Shown: positions 56,827-64,000 of the stretch, piece after piece | Numbering within the stretch: position 1 is the stretch's first letter | Layout of the letters: the number at the start of each line of letters is the position of its first letter | NCBI GenBank assembly: GCA_029379225.1 | Contig: JAQYWR010000008.1 | Location: 106,086-170,085, forward strand | Direction: 5' to 3' | DNA: 64,000 bases | From: Nostoc sp. S4 | Lineage (GTDB): Bacteria; Cyanobacteriota; Cyanobacteriia; Cyanobacteriales; Nostocaceae | Program-made: the position numbers and the translations under genes | Notes under the pieces: model-generated | Database searches by the model: none | The model's input: the letters and a program-made list of their open reading frames with translations, nothing else | What the model was told of the DNA's origin: nothing

Positions 56827-57366
56827 CTAAATATCAGCCACTTGTCGCTGCATAACATAGCGCTGATGGACTTTATTCCCAAACTGCTGGGGTGGTGCTA
56901 TACGTATCACTTCAAAGCCTAGTTTCTGCCAAAAAGTAAATCCTGGCTGATTTTCTTCGAGAACAGCCAAGAATATAGATTGCCCTTGGTGCTGTGCTAC
57001 CCAAGTTTCGTAAGCTTGGTAAAGTTGAGAGCCATTACCTTTGCCTCGATGTTCTGGAGCTAACATCATTAGCCCTATCCACCAACTTTTGTCATCAGGA
57101 TAATGCCTAATGGTCTCAAGCATTCCCACAAGGGTGTCATGTCCATCGAACAAACCAAATATAAATTTATCTGCTGCTGTTTTACCTTCAGGTAGAGCTA
57201 AAAATTCATCAGCAGCAGCAGAAGATAAAGGTGGATGTCCATCTGTCAAGATTGCGTAGTCACTGCATTGCTCGTAAAGATGTTGAAGAATGCGTTCATC
57301 ACTGGGGTTGAGTTTTTTGACTGTGTACTCAGTATTTTGGATTACAAACTCTACAAAGAGGTTCAT
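56827..57366 (-). CDS. GNAT family N-acetyltransferase
   Basis: 179 aa. The acetyl-CoA motif is MLAPEHRGKGNGSQLYQAYETWV (Q/RxxGxG/A form). The N-terminal strand is YTVKKLNPSDERILQHLYEQCSDY, and LEENQPGFTFWQKLGFEVIRI is the closing beta-alpha unit. The substrate is not identifiable. It precedes ftsX on the same strand with about 150 bp between. Confidence 0.88.
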   Translation of the reverse strand: MNLFVEFVIQNTEYTVKKLNPSDERILQHLYEQCSDYAILTDGHPPLSSAAADEFLALPEGKTAADKFIFGLFDGHDTLVGMLETIRHYPDDKSWWIGLMMLAPEHRGKGNGSQLYQAYETWVAQHQGQSIFLAVLEENQPGFTFWQKLGFEVIRIAPPQQFGNKVHQRYVMQRQVADI

Positions 57367-57599
57367 AGTCGTTAAATATCTATTTTTTTAATTTTTTTAT
57401 TACTGCACAGAGTATTTATTTTTCTAACGTCTTCGCGGACATCACCGCTTCATCTACATCAAGGCAACTGTCAAATGATTAGCGATCTCTACTTTTGGAT
57501 CGTCTCACAAAATCGCATTACTCGCACTCAGCACGCACTAGTGACGAGCTTGATAGAATTAGAGTAGTAGGAATTTTCACTATTTAGCCATCAAGACTC

Positions 57600-58163
57600 A
57601 TGCCTTCTGAAATAGCTGTTGAGAAAAAAAAGTTAAAAAATCCGCCTTTGGAGCTTCATTATTTAGGCGATCGCGTGCTGCGTCAAGCTGCTAAGCGGAT
57701 TTCTAAAGTTGATGACGAACTCCGCCAAATAGTGCGCGAAATGCTGCAAACTATGTACAGCAAAGATGGCATTGGTTTGGCTGCACCCCAAGTGGGAATT
57801 CACAAGCAACTAATTGTCATTGACCTGGAACCAGAAAATGCAGCTAATCAGCCTTTGGTACTGATTAACCCCACAATTAAACAAGTCAGCCGCGACATCT
57901 CTGTTGCCCAAGAAGGATGTTTAAGCATTCCCAATGTATACCTAGATGTCAAGCGCCCTGAAGTCGTTGAAATTGCTTATAAAGACGAGTACGGTCGTCC
58001 CAAAATTTTAAAGGCTAATGACCTCTTAGGACGCTGCATTCAGCACGAAATGGATCACCTCAACGGCGTGGTATTCGTAGACCGTGTGGAAAACTCCTTG
58101 ACTTTAGCTCAGGAGCTATCTAAAAATGGCTTCTCGTATCAAGCGGTGAAACCAGTAGCATAG
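57600..58163 (+). CDS. def: peptide deformylase
   Basis: 187 aa. All three motifs are present: GIGLAAPQVG (motif 1), EGCLSIPNVYL with the metal-binding Cys (motif 2), and QHEMDHLNGVVFVD with the two His ligands and catalytic Glu (motif 3). It removes the formyl group from nascent protein N termini. It begins PSEIAVEKKKLKNPPLELHYLGDRVLR, typical of cyanobacterial forms. The next gene starts 10 bp after. Confidence 0.97.
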   Translation: MPSEIAVEKKKLKNPPLELHYLGDRVLRQAAKRISKVDDELRQIVREMLQTMYSKDGIGLAAPQVGIHKQLIVIDLEPENAANQPLVLINPTIKQVSRDISVAQEGCLSIPNVYLDVKRPEVVEIAYKDEYGRPKILKANDLLGRCIQHEMDHLNGVVFVDRVENSLTLAQELSKNGFSYQAVKPVA

Positions 58164-58173
58164 GGGGCTAGCA

Positions 58174-58377
58174 GTGTATTTAACTCCAAAAAGCGGTTTG
58201 TTTCTGGGTGGTTGTTGTGTAAGTGCGATCGCAGCCGTAGGTTCGATTTTTGAACTCAGTTACGGACAACCAGATTTAGGTGTCACAACCACGGCAATTA
58301 TCCTCGCATTGAGTATTCCACTCACAGGATTATTTTTCTTTGCCGCAGTAAGGGACGCAAGGGCTAACATGAAATAA
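58174..58377 (+). CDS. small two-helix membrane protein
   Basis: 67 aa, GTG start. Two hydrophobic helices (LFLGGCCVSAIAAVGSIFEL and TTTAIILALSIPLTGLFFFAAV) are linked by a short polar loop and end with RDARANMK. A conserved cyanobacterial small protein by context; I do not know its function. It shares an operon with def (10-bp gap), and a long hairpin ends the transcript. Confidence 0.7.
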   Translation: MYLTPKSGLFLGGCCVSAIAAVGSIFELSYGQPDLGVTTTAIILALSIPLTGLFFFAAVRDARANMK

Positions 58378-58393
58378 GCATCAGGTACATAAA

Positions 58394-58446
58394 AAAGGTA
58401 AATGGATGAACTAAAGAATACTAAATTCATCCTTTTACCTTTTATT
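58394..58446 (+). terminator. long hairpin terminator after the def operon
   Basis: AAAGGTAAATGGATGAA (58394-58410) pairs with TTCATCCTTTTACCTTT (58426-58442), 16 of 17 bases, then TTATTTCT follows. Confidence 0.85.
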
Positions 58447-58562
58447 TCTATAATGTATATTCTTATGCGCGCTAAAGCTGAAAGTATCCTGGGTTAACTT
58501 TCTAGTCCACTTAAAATCGTTCTTTTGTAAGTGATATGATGTCTGGTAAATCACTCATAATA

Positions 58563-58646
58563 TGTCCGAAGCGACTGAAACCACCCAATCACAACGTTTT
58601 TGGGATTGCTTTCCTACAGTTGCAATGATGATTATTCGAGCGGACA
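58563..58646. repeat. MITE-like element, copy 1
   Basis: Termini TGTCCG and CGGACA bound 84 bp with internal AATCACAACGTTTTTGGGATT and TTCCTACAGTTGCAATGATG. A second copy lies at 61339-61420, flanking the GH116 gene on the other side. Confidence 0.65.
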
Positions 58647-58699
58647 TGAATATGAGAGCTTATTTAAGGACTTCTAAATAAAAAATATTTCCCTGCTCG

Positions 58700-58752
58700 C
58701 ACTCAACACGAGCCAGTGCGTTGCGTATTTTCCCCCCGTTATAGCAACTAGC
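58700..58752. repeat. dispersed repeat, inverse of 54.3 kb
   Basis: GTGCGTTGCGTATTTTCCCC followed by CCGTTATAGCAACTAG is close to the reverse complement of 54.30-54.34 kb. It is a second copy of the same small element in the opposite orientation. Confidence 0.65.
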
Positions 58753-58888
58753 GTCGATCGGTCAACAACTTCAAGCAGTTGTTTTTATTTCTGAGAGTTT
58801 CCTATACTTCTAGCAGGAATACTACTTGATAAAAATTGTACATCGCGCTAGTCTTCATGGACGTAACTGCACGCTGTGATATCAGGCG

Positions 58889-61336
58889 ATGACAAATCAA
58901 TCCTCCGCAAAAATTCCCTCTTGCACTTGGAGTCGTCCCATTGGTTTAGGTTGGGACAAGCCCTATACTGTCCGCTACGCAAGTAATCTTGATGATGGCC
59001 CTTGGCATGGTATGCCGTTAGGTGGTTTTGGTGCAGGTTGCATCGGTCGTTCTTCACGAGGAGACTTTAATTTATGGCACATCGATGGCGGTGAGCATAT
59101 CTTCAAAAACGCTCCCGCCTGTCAATTCAGTGTATTTGAGTCCAATGGTACATCTTCCCAAGCCTACGCTTTGTCTACCCAAGCACCTGAGGATGGTAGT
59201 CTCAGTGCATGGCAATGGTATCCAGTAAGTAAGGACAGGGGAGAAGTTAATTCCATTAATCAACACCAAACTGGCGAATATCATGCTTTGTATCCCCGTA
59301 GCTGGTTTGTGTATGAAAATGTTTTCCAAGCACAGTTGACTTGCGAACAATTTTCCCCTGTATGGGCAGCCAATTACCAAGAAACTAGCTACCCTGTAGC
59401 AGTGTACCTTTGGAATGCTCACAACCCCACAAATGCACCTATTACTCTCAGCATCATGCTCACCTGGGAAAATATGGTCGGTTGGTTTACCAATGCTCTC
59501 AAATCTCCTCAAGTGCGGGTACGCGATGATGGTAGTCCAGTTTATGAATACCAACCACGCTGGCGTGAAAGTCAAGGAAACTATAACCAGCTTGTTGAAA
59601 ATGCTGAACAATTTGGTTGTATTTTAAGTCGAGTTGCTAGTGAAAAACCTTTACAAGAAGGGGATGGAACTTGGTGTATTGCAACATTAAAACATCCCCA
59701 ATTAGAAGTATTTTATCACACTCAGTGGAATAGTGTTGGTACGGGCGAAGATGTGTGGCAAACCTTTGCCCAAGATGGTTCTTTATCTAATTATCAAGAC
59801 ACAACTCCAGTAACAGAGAATACACAACTAGGGACTGCGATCGCCCTTCGTTTTATTCTCCAACCAGGCGAAACTTTAGAAATTCCCTTTGTTTTGGCTT
59901 GGGATTTGCCAATTACAGAATTTGCCGCCGGAATAAATTATTATCGCAGATATACAGACTTTTTTGGTAAAGATGGTAGTAATGCTTGGACGATCGCATC
60001 CACTGCTTTAGAACAATATCAAACCTGGCGATCGCAAATTCAAAATTGGCAACAACCCATTCTCGACCGCAAAGATTTACCAAACTGGTTTAAAATGGCT
60101 TTATTTAATGAGCTTTACGACCTCACCAGTGGCGGTACTCTCTGGAGTGCGGCATCAAAACTTGACCCCATCGGTCAGTTTGCAGTGCTAGAGTGCTTAG
60201 ATTACCGTTGGTATGAAAGTCTAGATGTACGTTTATATGGCTCTTTTGCTTTGCTGATGCTGTTTCCAGAATTGGAAAAGTCAGTGATGCGGGCGTTTGC
60301 ACGGGCGATTCCTCAAGATGATGAAACTCCCCGAATCATTGGCTATTACATGACAATCAGGGCAGAAAGTCCCATCGCTGTCCGCAAAGCCGCGGGTGCA
60401 ACACCCCACGATTTAGGCGCACCGAATGAACACGTTTGGGAAAAAACTAATTACACCAGCTATCAAGACTGCAATTTATGGAAAGATTTAAGTAGTGATT
60501 TTGTATTGCAAGTATATCGAGATTTTCTGCTTACGGGGGCTGAGGATGTAGAATTTTTAGCAGACTGCTGGAATGCGATCGTTCAAACTCTCAACTACTT
60601 AAAAACTTTTGACTTAGATGGCGATGGGATTCCGGAAAATTCTGGTGCGCCTGACCAAACATTTGATGATTGGCGGTTACAAGGTGTCAGCGCCTATTGT
60701 GGAGGATTGTGGTTAGCAGCGCTAGAAGCTGCGATCGCCATCAGTAATATTTTGTTAGAAAAAAACCTTGGCGATCGCCAAAACTTAGCGCTTCAAAAAT
60801 CCACCTATGAAGCTTGGTTAGAACAATCTCGCCCAATCTACCAAGAAAAACTCTGGAACGGACAATATTATCGACTTGATAGTGAAAGTGGTTCTGATGT
60901 GGTGATGGCAGATCAATTATGCGGACAGTTCTACGCCCGCTTGCTAGGATTAGCCGATATTGTACCGAGCGATCGTGCCCTCTGTGCCCTAAAAACTGTT
61001 TATGATGCCTGCTTTTTAAAATTCAGCGATGGTCAGTTTGGTGCTGCTAATGGTGTTCGTCCTGACGGTTCTCCAGAAAATCCCAAAGCAACTCATCCGC
61101 TGGAAGTTTGGACGGGAATAAACTTCGGCTTAGCGGCTTTTCTTGTGCAGATGGGAATGAAGGATGAAGCACTAAAGTTAACGCAAGCAGTGGTGCAGCA
61201 AATTTACGACAATGGACTACAATTTCGCACACCTGAAGCTATCACCGCAGGTGGTACTTTTCGCGCTTGCACTTACCTGCGGGCAATGGCAATCTGGGGA
61301 ATTTACTTAGTGATGAATTTGGCAAATCAACCTTAA
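58889..61336 (+). CDS. GH116 family glycosidase (bile-acid beta-glucosidase-like)
   Basis: 815 aa. The N-terminal beta-sandwich starts with IPLG-type text (GPWHGMPLGGFGAGCIGRSSRGDFNLWHIDGG). The C-terminal (alpha/alpha)6 barrel carries the likely nucleophile Glu408 in ALFNELYDLTSGGTLW and Asp residues 589-594 in PDQTFDDWRLQGVSAYCGG as acid/base region. GFGAANG, EVWTGINFGLAAFLVQMGM and the terminal FRACTYLRAMAIWGI fit the family. It removes beta-glucose (or xylose/GlcNAc) from lipids or other aglycones. No signal peptide is evident, so it acts in the cytoplasm or at the membrane. Confidence 0.92.
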   Translation: MTNQSSAKIPSCTWSRPIGLGWDKPYTVRYASNLDDGPWHGMPLGGFGAGCIGRSSRGDFNLWHIDGGEHIFKNAPACQFSVFESNGTSSQAYALSTQAPEDGSLSAWQWYPVSKDRGEVNSINQHQTGEYHALYPRSWFVYENVFQAQLTCEQFSPVWAANYQETSYPVAVYLWNAHNPTNAPITLSIMLTWENMVGWFTNALKSPQVRVRDDGSPVYEYQPRWRESQGNYNQLVENAEQFGCILSRVASEKPLQEGDGTWCIATLKHPQLEVFYHTQWNSVGTGEDVWQTFAQDGSLSNYQDTTPVTENTQLGTAIALRFILQPGETLEIPFVLAWDLPITEFAAGINYYRRYTDFFGKDGSNAWTIASTALEQYQTWRSQIQNWQQPILDRKDLPNWFKMALFNELYDLTSGGTLWSAASKLDPIGQFAVLECLDYRWYESLDVRLYGSFALLMLFPELEKSVMRAFARAIPQDDETPRIIGYYMTIRAESPIAVRKAAGATPHDLGAPNEHVWEKTNYTSYQDCNLWKDLSSDFVLQVYRDFLLTGAEDVEFLADCWNAIVQTLNYLKTFDLDGDGIPENSGAPDQTFDDWRLQGVSAYCGGLWLAALEAAIAISNILLEKNLGDRQNLALQKSTYEAWLEQSRPIYQEKLWNGQYYRLDSESGSDVVMADQLCGQFYARLLGLADIVPSDRALCALKTVYDACFLKFSDGQFGAANGVRPDGSPENPKATHPLEVWTGINFGLAAFLVQMGMKDEALKLTQAVVQQIYDNGLQFRTPEAITAGGTFRACTYLRAMAIWGIYLVMNLANQP

Positions 61337-61338
61337 TA

Positions 61339-61420
61339 TGTCATTGGGAGTGAAACGAGGCAATCACAAGGTTTTTGGATTGCTTCCCTACGATTGCAAT
61401 GACGGTTATTTGAACGGACA
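61339..61420. repeat. MITE-like element, copy 2
   Basis: TGTCATTGGGAGTGAAACGAGGCAATCACAAGG-type sequence to GAACGGACA closely resembles 58563-58646, with the same AATCACAA, TTTTTGGATT and TTGCAATGA words. The two copies are direct repeats bracketing the GH116 gene. Confidence 0.65.
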
Positions 61421-63476
61421 TAGTATTATTTCTTTTTCAATAATATCAAGTTCGGCTAATTACTTACAATATGTTGGTCTTTTTGATAATTGGGGATTGG
61501 GAAAAAGCTAATTAGTAATTGAGAATAAATAACTGACGATTACCCATTACCCATTACCGACCCTCACAGATATCATAAGTATTCAACCGGACATGATATA
61601 ACAAAAGTTTCCTTAATCCTTTTTTATCACAAGCAGGGGCAATAACGGCGCACCACCAACTACGAATGAAATACCTTATTTGACAACTTCCCACTCCTTG
61701 CTTTTTGCCCATAAGAGCAAAACTCACAGTTGACATTTGTGATTTTATTTTCCTAGTGTTCCGGAAACGCAGGAAAATTTCAGTAATGGTAAGAGTTAAA
61801 GGATCGAGAATTAAAGACTATTGTTTGAAAAAATGCAAATATTACTAGCTTTAGCCATAAATATTGCTAAAATCCCCAAAGCTATGGTCAGGATAAAGCT
61901 GTCAATTTGTCAATGCCACAATTTTAAACGTCTTGGCTCAGTCCAACCCAAACATCACTCAATTATGAAGTGCTAATTAATTGTAGTGAGTTTAAATAAG
62001 TTGGATTTTTATAGTAACTCATGGATGAGTTATTGGCAAGAAATTTATTATCCATTTGTTTGGCAATCAGAAGAATGCGATCGCCCACTGATTAAGAACC
62101 TAACAATTCTGATTTGAGAGCGAGCAACTAGCACTCATATATTGAGTAGGAATACCAATTTCATTAAAACTTAACTTTCTCTCATCACTTTTTCGAGATG
62201 ATAATCTATAACCCTTGTGGACAACGCTTTTACTAAAAATTTTTATTTCAGTTTTTCAGTTATAAAATAAACCTCAAACCTTGTCCAATCTAATATTTAA
62301 AAATTTGGTCTGATTTTTTTGCAAAGTGATGGAAGAGTGTTAAAACGAGCTATCTAGCTTAAATAAGACACTTATCAGTTAATGATAGTAATTAATAGTT
62401 TTAATTAACATGTTTATAAATATAAATCTATATATCAATCCTAAATCATTTTTATAAAAAATTATTAAATATTACTCATTATCTACCTAAAAAATTAATT
62501 TAATAAATAAAATAAAGTTGTTTTATTATCTATTTTAGTTATTTAGATATAAATAATAACCAATATTTGATAAGTTACTAAATATATTTAGTAACTTTAT
62601 TTCGTTTTTTATACAGCCATACAATTATATTTATTGTAATCTACCAGCATTACATAACTTTTAGATAACTCAACTTTCTTCTTAATTACTTTACTTTAAA
62701 TTTTAATATTTGATTTTTATTTACCATAAAATATTTATAGTAAACTTATTAGTTTTTATTTACTACAAACTATCTTAAAAAATATTTTTAATAAATCTAT
62801 CTATTGATTTGTTATCGTACTCTCGATCCTCCTAAATATATAAATTGTTTTAACTTCCAGTTAATGCTATTATCATCTAGCAATAGCATAATAATAATAG
62901 TTTAAAATTGATATTGTCTGAGGGGTCTTACCCCTCATTAATTAACCAAGACGGACAATATTAAAAGTTGCACAATATATAATTAAATATTGAGATTTAC
63001 TCGATAAATTAGTTGACAAATCTGCTATATTATCAAATGACATTAGCAGCAAAAAATAGTATAAAGCCGAATCGTATTATGAACATTGAATGAGGAATAT
63101 TTTTGTAATAGCCTAAAAAAGTTTGTAAATTTACCGGAAATGCTTTACTTTTACTAGTAATAGTTGATACAGGCAAAAATCTAGATAAATTTATTGAATT
63201 AGGAACTGAAAAAGGGTAAGAGGACAAAACTGCATCTACTAATAGTTACATTGAAACTTCAAAGCTGTGAGAGTCAATCATAATTTGGGAAATTTATGTT
63301 TACGCGTGTTAATGGACTATTATTCCTCGCCAATATTCAATATTGTCCTCTTATGATTATTTACCCAAAGCGATTAAACAGCTCTAAAAAGGCCAATGCA
63401 GTTTGTAAGCCTCAATGAAAACACCAACAATCGCATAAACCAAACTACTTTACTTCACCCAAGAGACCTAAAGACT
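61421..63476. other. about 2-kb very AT-rich region upstream of hetP
   Basis: No credible gene; minus-strand frames at 61554-61736 and 63033-63227 lack motifs. The stretch 62.2-62.9 kb is notably AT-rich. The HetR-type palindrome at 62919-62937 is the main recognised element and implies a long hetP leader of roughly 450-540 nt. Confidence 0.55.
62919..62937 (+). promoter_or_regulatory. HetR-binding palindrome upstream of hetP
   Basis: TGAGGGGTCTTACCCCTCA contains GAGGGGT-CTT-ACCCCTC, a perfect 7-bp dyad with a 3-nt centre, followed by TTA. As recalled, the HetR target upstream of Anabaena hetP has core GAGGGGTCTAACCCCTC, also followed by ATTA, differing only in the central base. It lies 540 bp before the hetP ATG at 63477. 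In Anabaena the site is likewise far upstream, at a distal transcription start. HetR would activate hetP from here under nitrogen deprivation. Confidence 0.85.
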
Positions 63477-63863
63477 ATGAATCAAGACATTGCTAGTATT
63501 AGTAGTAACTTAGATAAGGCAATGAAGCCTCAACAATTTGATAAAGTAGTTGAAGCAATTCTTGCCGGAAAGTATTCCTGGGCATGTGTTTTAATGCTGC
63601 GATTTGCTGGTTATAATCCACTTCATTACATTCCATATCGTACTTATAATCGGTTGCTGAAAGAAAACTCTCAAGCAAGTAGGATAAACCAACAGCAAAC
63701 TGAAAACCTAAAACTGCTCAAACAGCCCAATGATTCCAGATCTGAAAAGAAAGTATCATCAAGTTGTTTAACTAAAATTAAAGAGAGAGCTTATTTAGAA
63801 GTAGTTGGAAAGCAAAAAACAGAGATACGTGGTGGTAATTTAGATCGGAGATTGGCACAGTAA
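63477..63863 (+). CDS. hetP: HetP heterocyst commitment protein
   Basis: 128 aa from ATG 63477 ([12 protein letters not shown]). An upstream in-frame ATG at 63396 would give 155 aa. The HetP core is unmistakable: [46 protein letters not shown]. The divergent tail has [18 protein letters not shown]. HetP promotes the step from proheterocyst to committed heterocyst in the HetR pathway. Hetero-paralogues share only the core. The HetR palindrome 540 bp upstream favours true HetP over the paralogues. Confidence 0.88.
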   Translation: MNQDIASISSNLDKAMKPQQFDKVVEAILAGKYSWACVLMLRFAGYNPLHYIPYRTYNRLLKENSQASRINQQQTENLKLLKQPNDSRSEKKVSSSCLTKIKERAYLEVVGKQKTEIRGGNLDRRLAQ

Positions 63864-64000
63864 ATGAACGAAGACTAATCAATCGAATCACAAATAAAAG
63901 TGAAAGTACCAAGGTATTTGTTTGATAAACTGTAAATTCAATTAGCGGGACTTAAACAAAAGTTACTCTTAAAAAAGAGTATAATGCTGAACTAGCATAG
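63864..64000 (+). other. window end downstream of hetP
   Basis: 137 bp with a short ACTCTTAAAAAAGAGT dyad near 63964 and no recognisable coding start. Confidence 0.35.

Larger units (their letters stand above)
58447..58888. other. 442-bp spacer with two dispersed repeats
   Basis: The gap between the def-operon terminator and the GH116 gene holds the elements at 58563-58646 and 58700-58752 and the upstream region of the GH116 gene. No gene was recognised. Confidence 0.5.

Noticed and set aside
63033..63227. 64-codon minus-strand frame in the hetP leader
   Set aside because: No family features; lies in the very AT-rich region that is better explained as the hetP 5' region.

Overview
The window is from a filamentous, heterocyst-forming cyanobacterium of the Nostoc/Anabaena type. 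The evidence is the many GCGATCGC (HIP1) octamers, the AT-rich spacers full of Nostoc-style short dispersed repeats, a mycosporine-like amino acid (MAA) cluster in the mysA-mysB-mysC-mysD order, several cyanobacterial families (DUF1822, DUF928, DUF3598, CHAT/CHASE2 proteins), and a HetP homologue preceded by a near-perfect match to the HetR-binding palindrome. All identifications come from reading the sequence and from memory of the families; no search was run.

Layout. 1-1153: 5' part of an MFS transporter on the minus strand, followed by a 1.15-kb spacer with a candidate minus-strand small RNA. 2303-7024: MAA sunscreen operon mysA, mysB, mysC (tightly coupled), a MITE-like inverted repeat, then mysD. 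7129-11230: housekeeping genes (purE, nagA, a CYTH-like protein, cobK with a DUF1636 partner). 11485-11558: tRNA-Val(GAC), followed 5 bp later by what looks like the isolated left end of a type V-K CRISPR-associated (Tn7-like) transposon.

11.8-27.6 kb: an accessory block of CHAT (caspase-like) proteins, one with TPRs and one fused to CHASE2, together with a sigma-70-like factor, DUF1822 and DUF928 proteins, a two-partner-secretion haemagglutinin-like adhesin, and a PPC-domain protein next to a parvulin. It looks like a signalling and secretion island of unknown output and is the best candidate for an undescribed system here. 28-41 kb: aspC, cheR, a CHASE3-HAMP-GAF hybrid kinase with three receiver domains, stress proteins (YflT-like, GlsB-like, CsbD), a REC-kinase, a LuxR-type regulator, tRNA-Leu(CAG) and a SpoU methyltransferase.

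42-54 kb: a decayed antitoxin beside an intact hicBA pair, a tyrosine phenol-lyase-like enzyme, small cyanobacterial proteins, SRP RNA, a phasin-like protein, queF, a DUF4142 lipoprotein, a Tat-exported Gfo/Idh/MocA oxidoreductase, and an HTH-AAA gene interrupted by one in-frame TGA. 54-64 kb: DUF3598, ftsX, a GNAT acetyltransferase, def, a GH116 glycosidase, then a 2-kb very AT-rich region carrying the HetR box and hetP.

Dispersed repeats (inverted-repeat elements, REP-like units, a 9-copy 21-bp minisatellite) fill many of the spacers.
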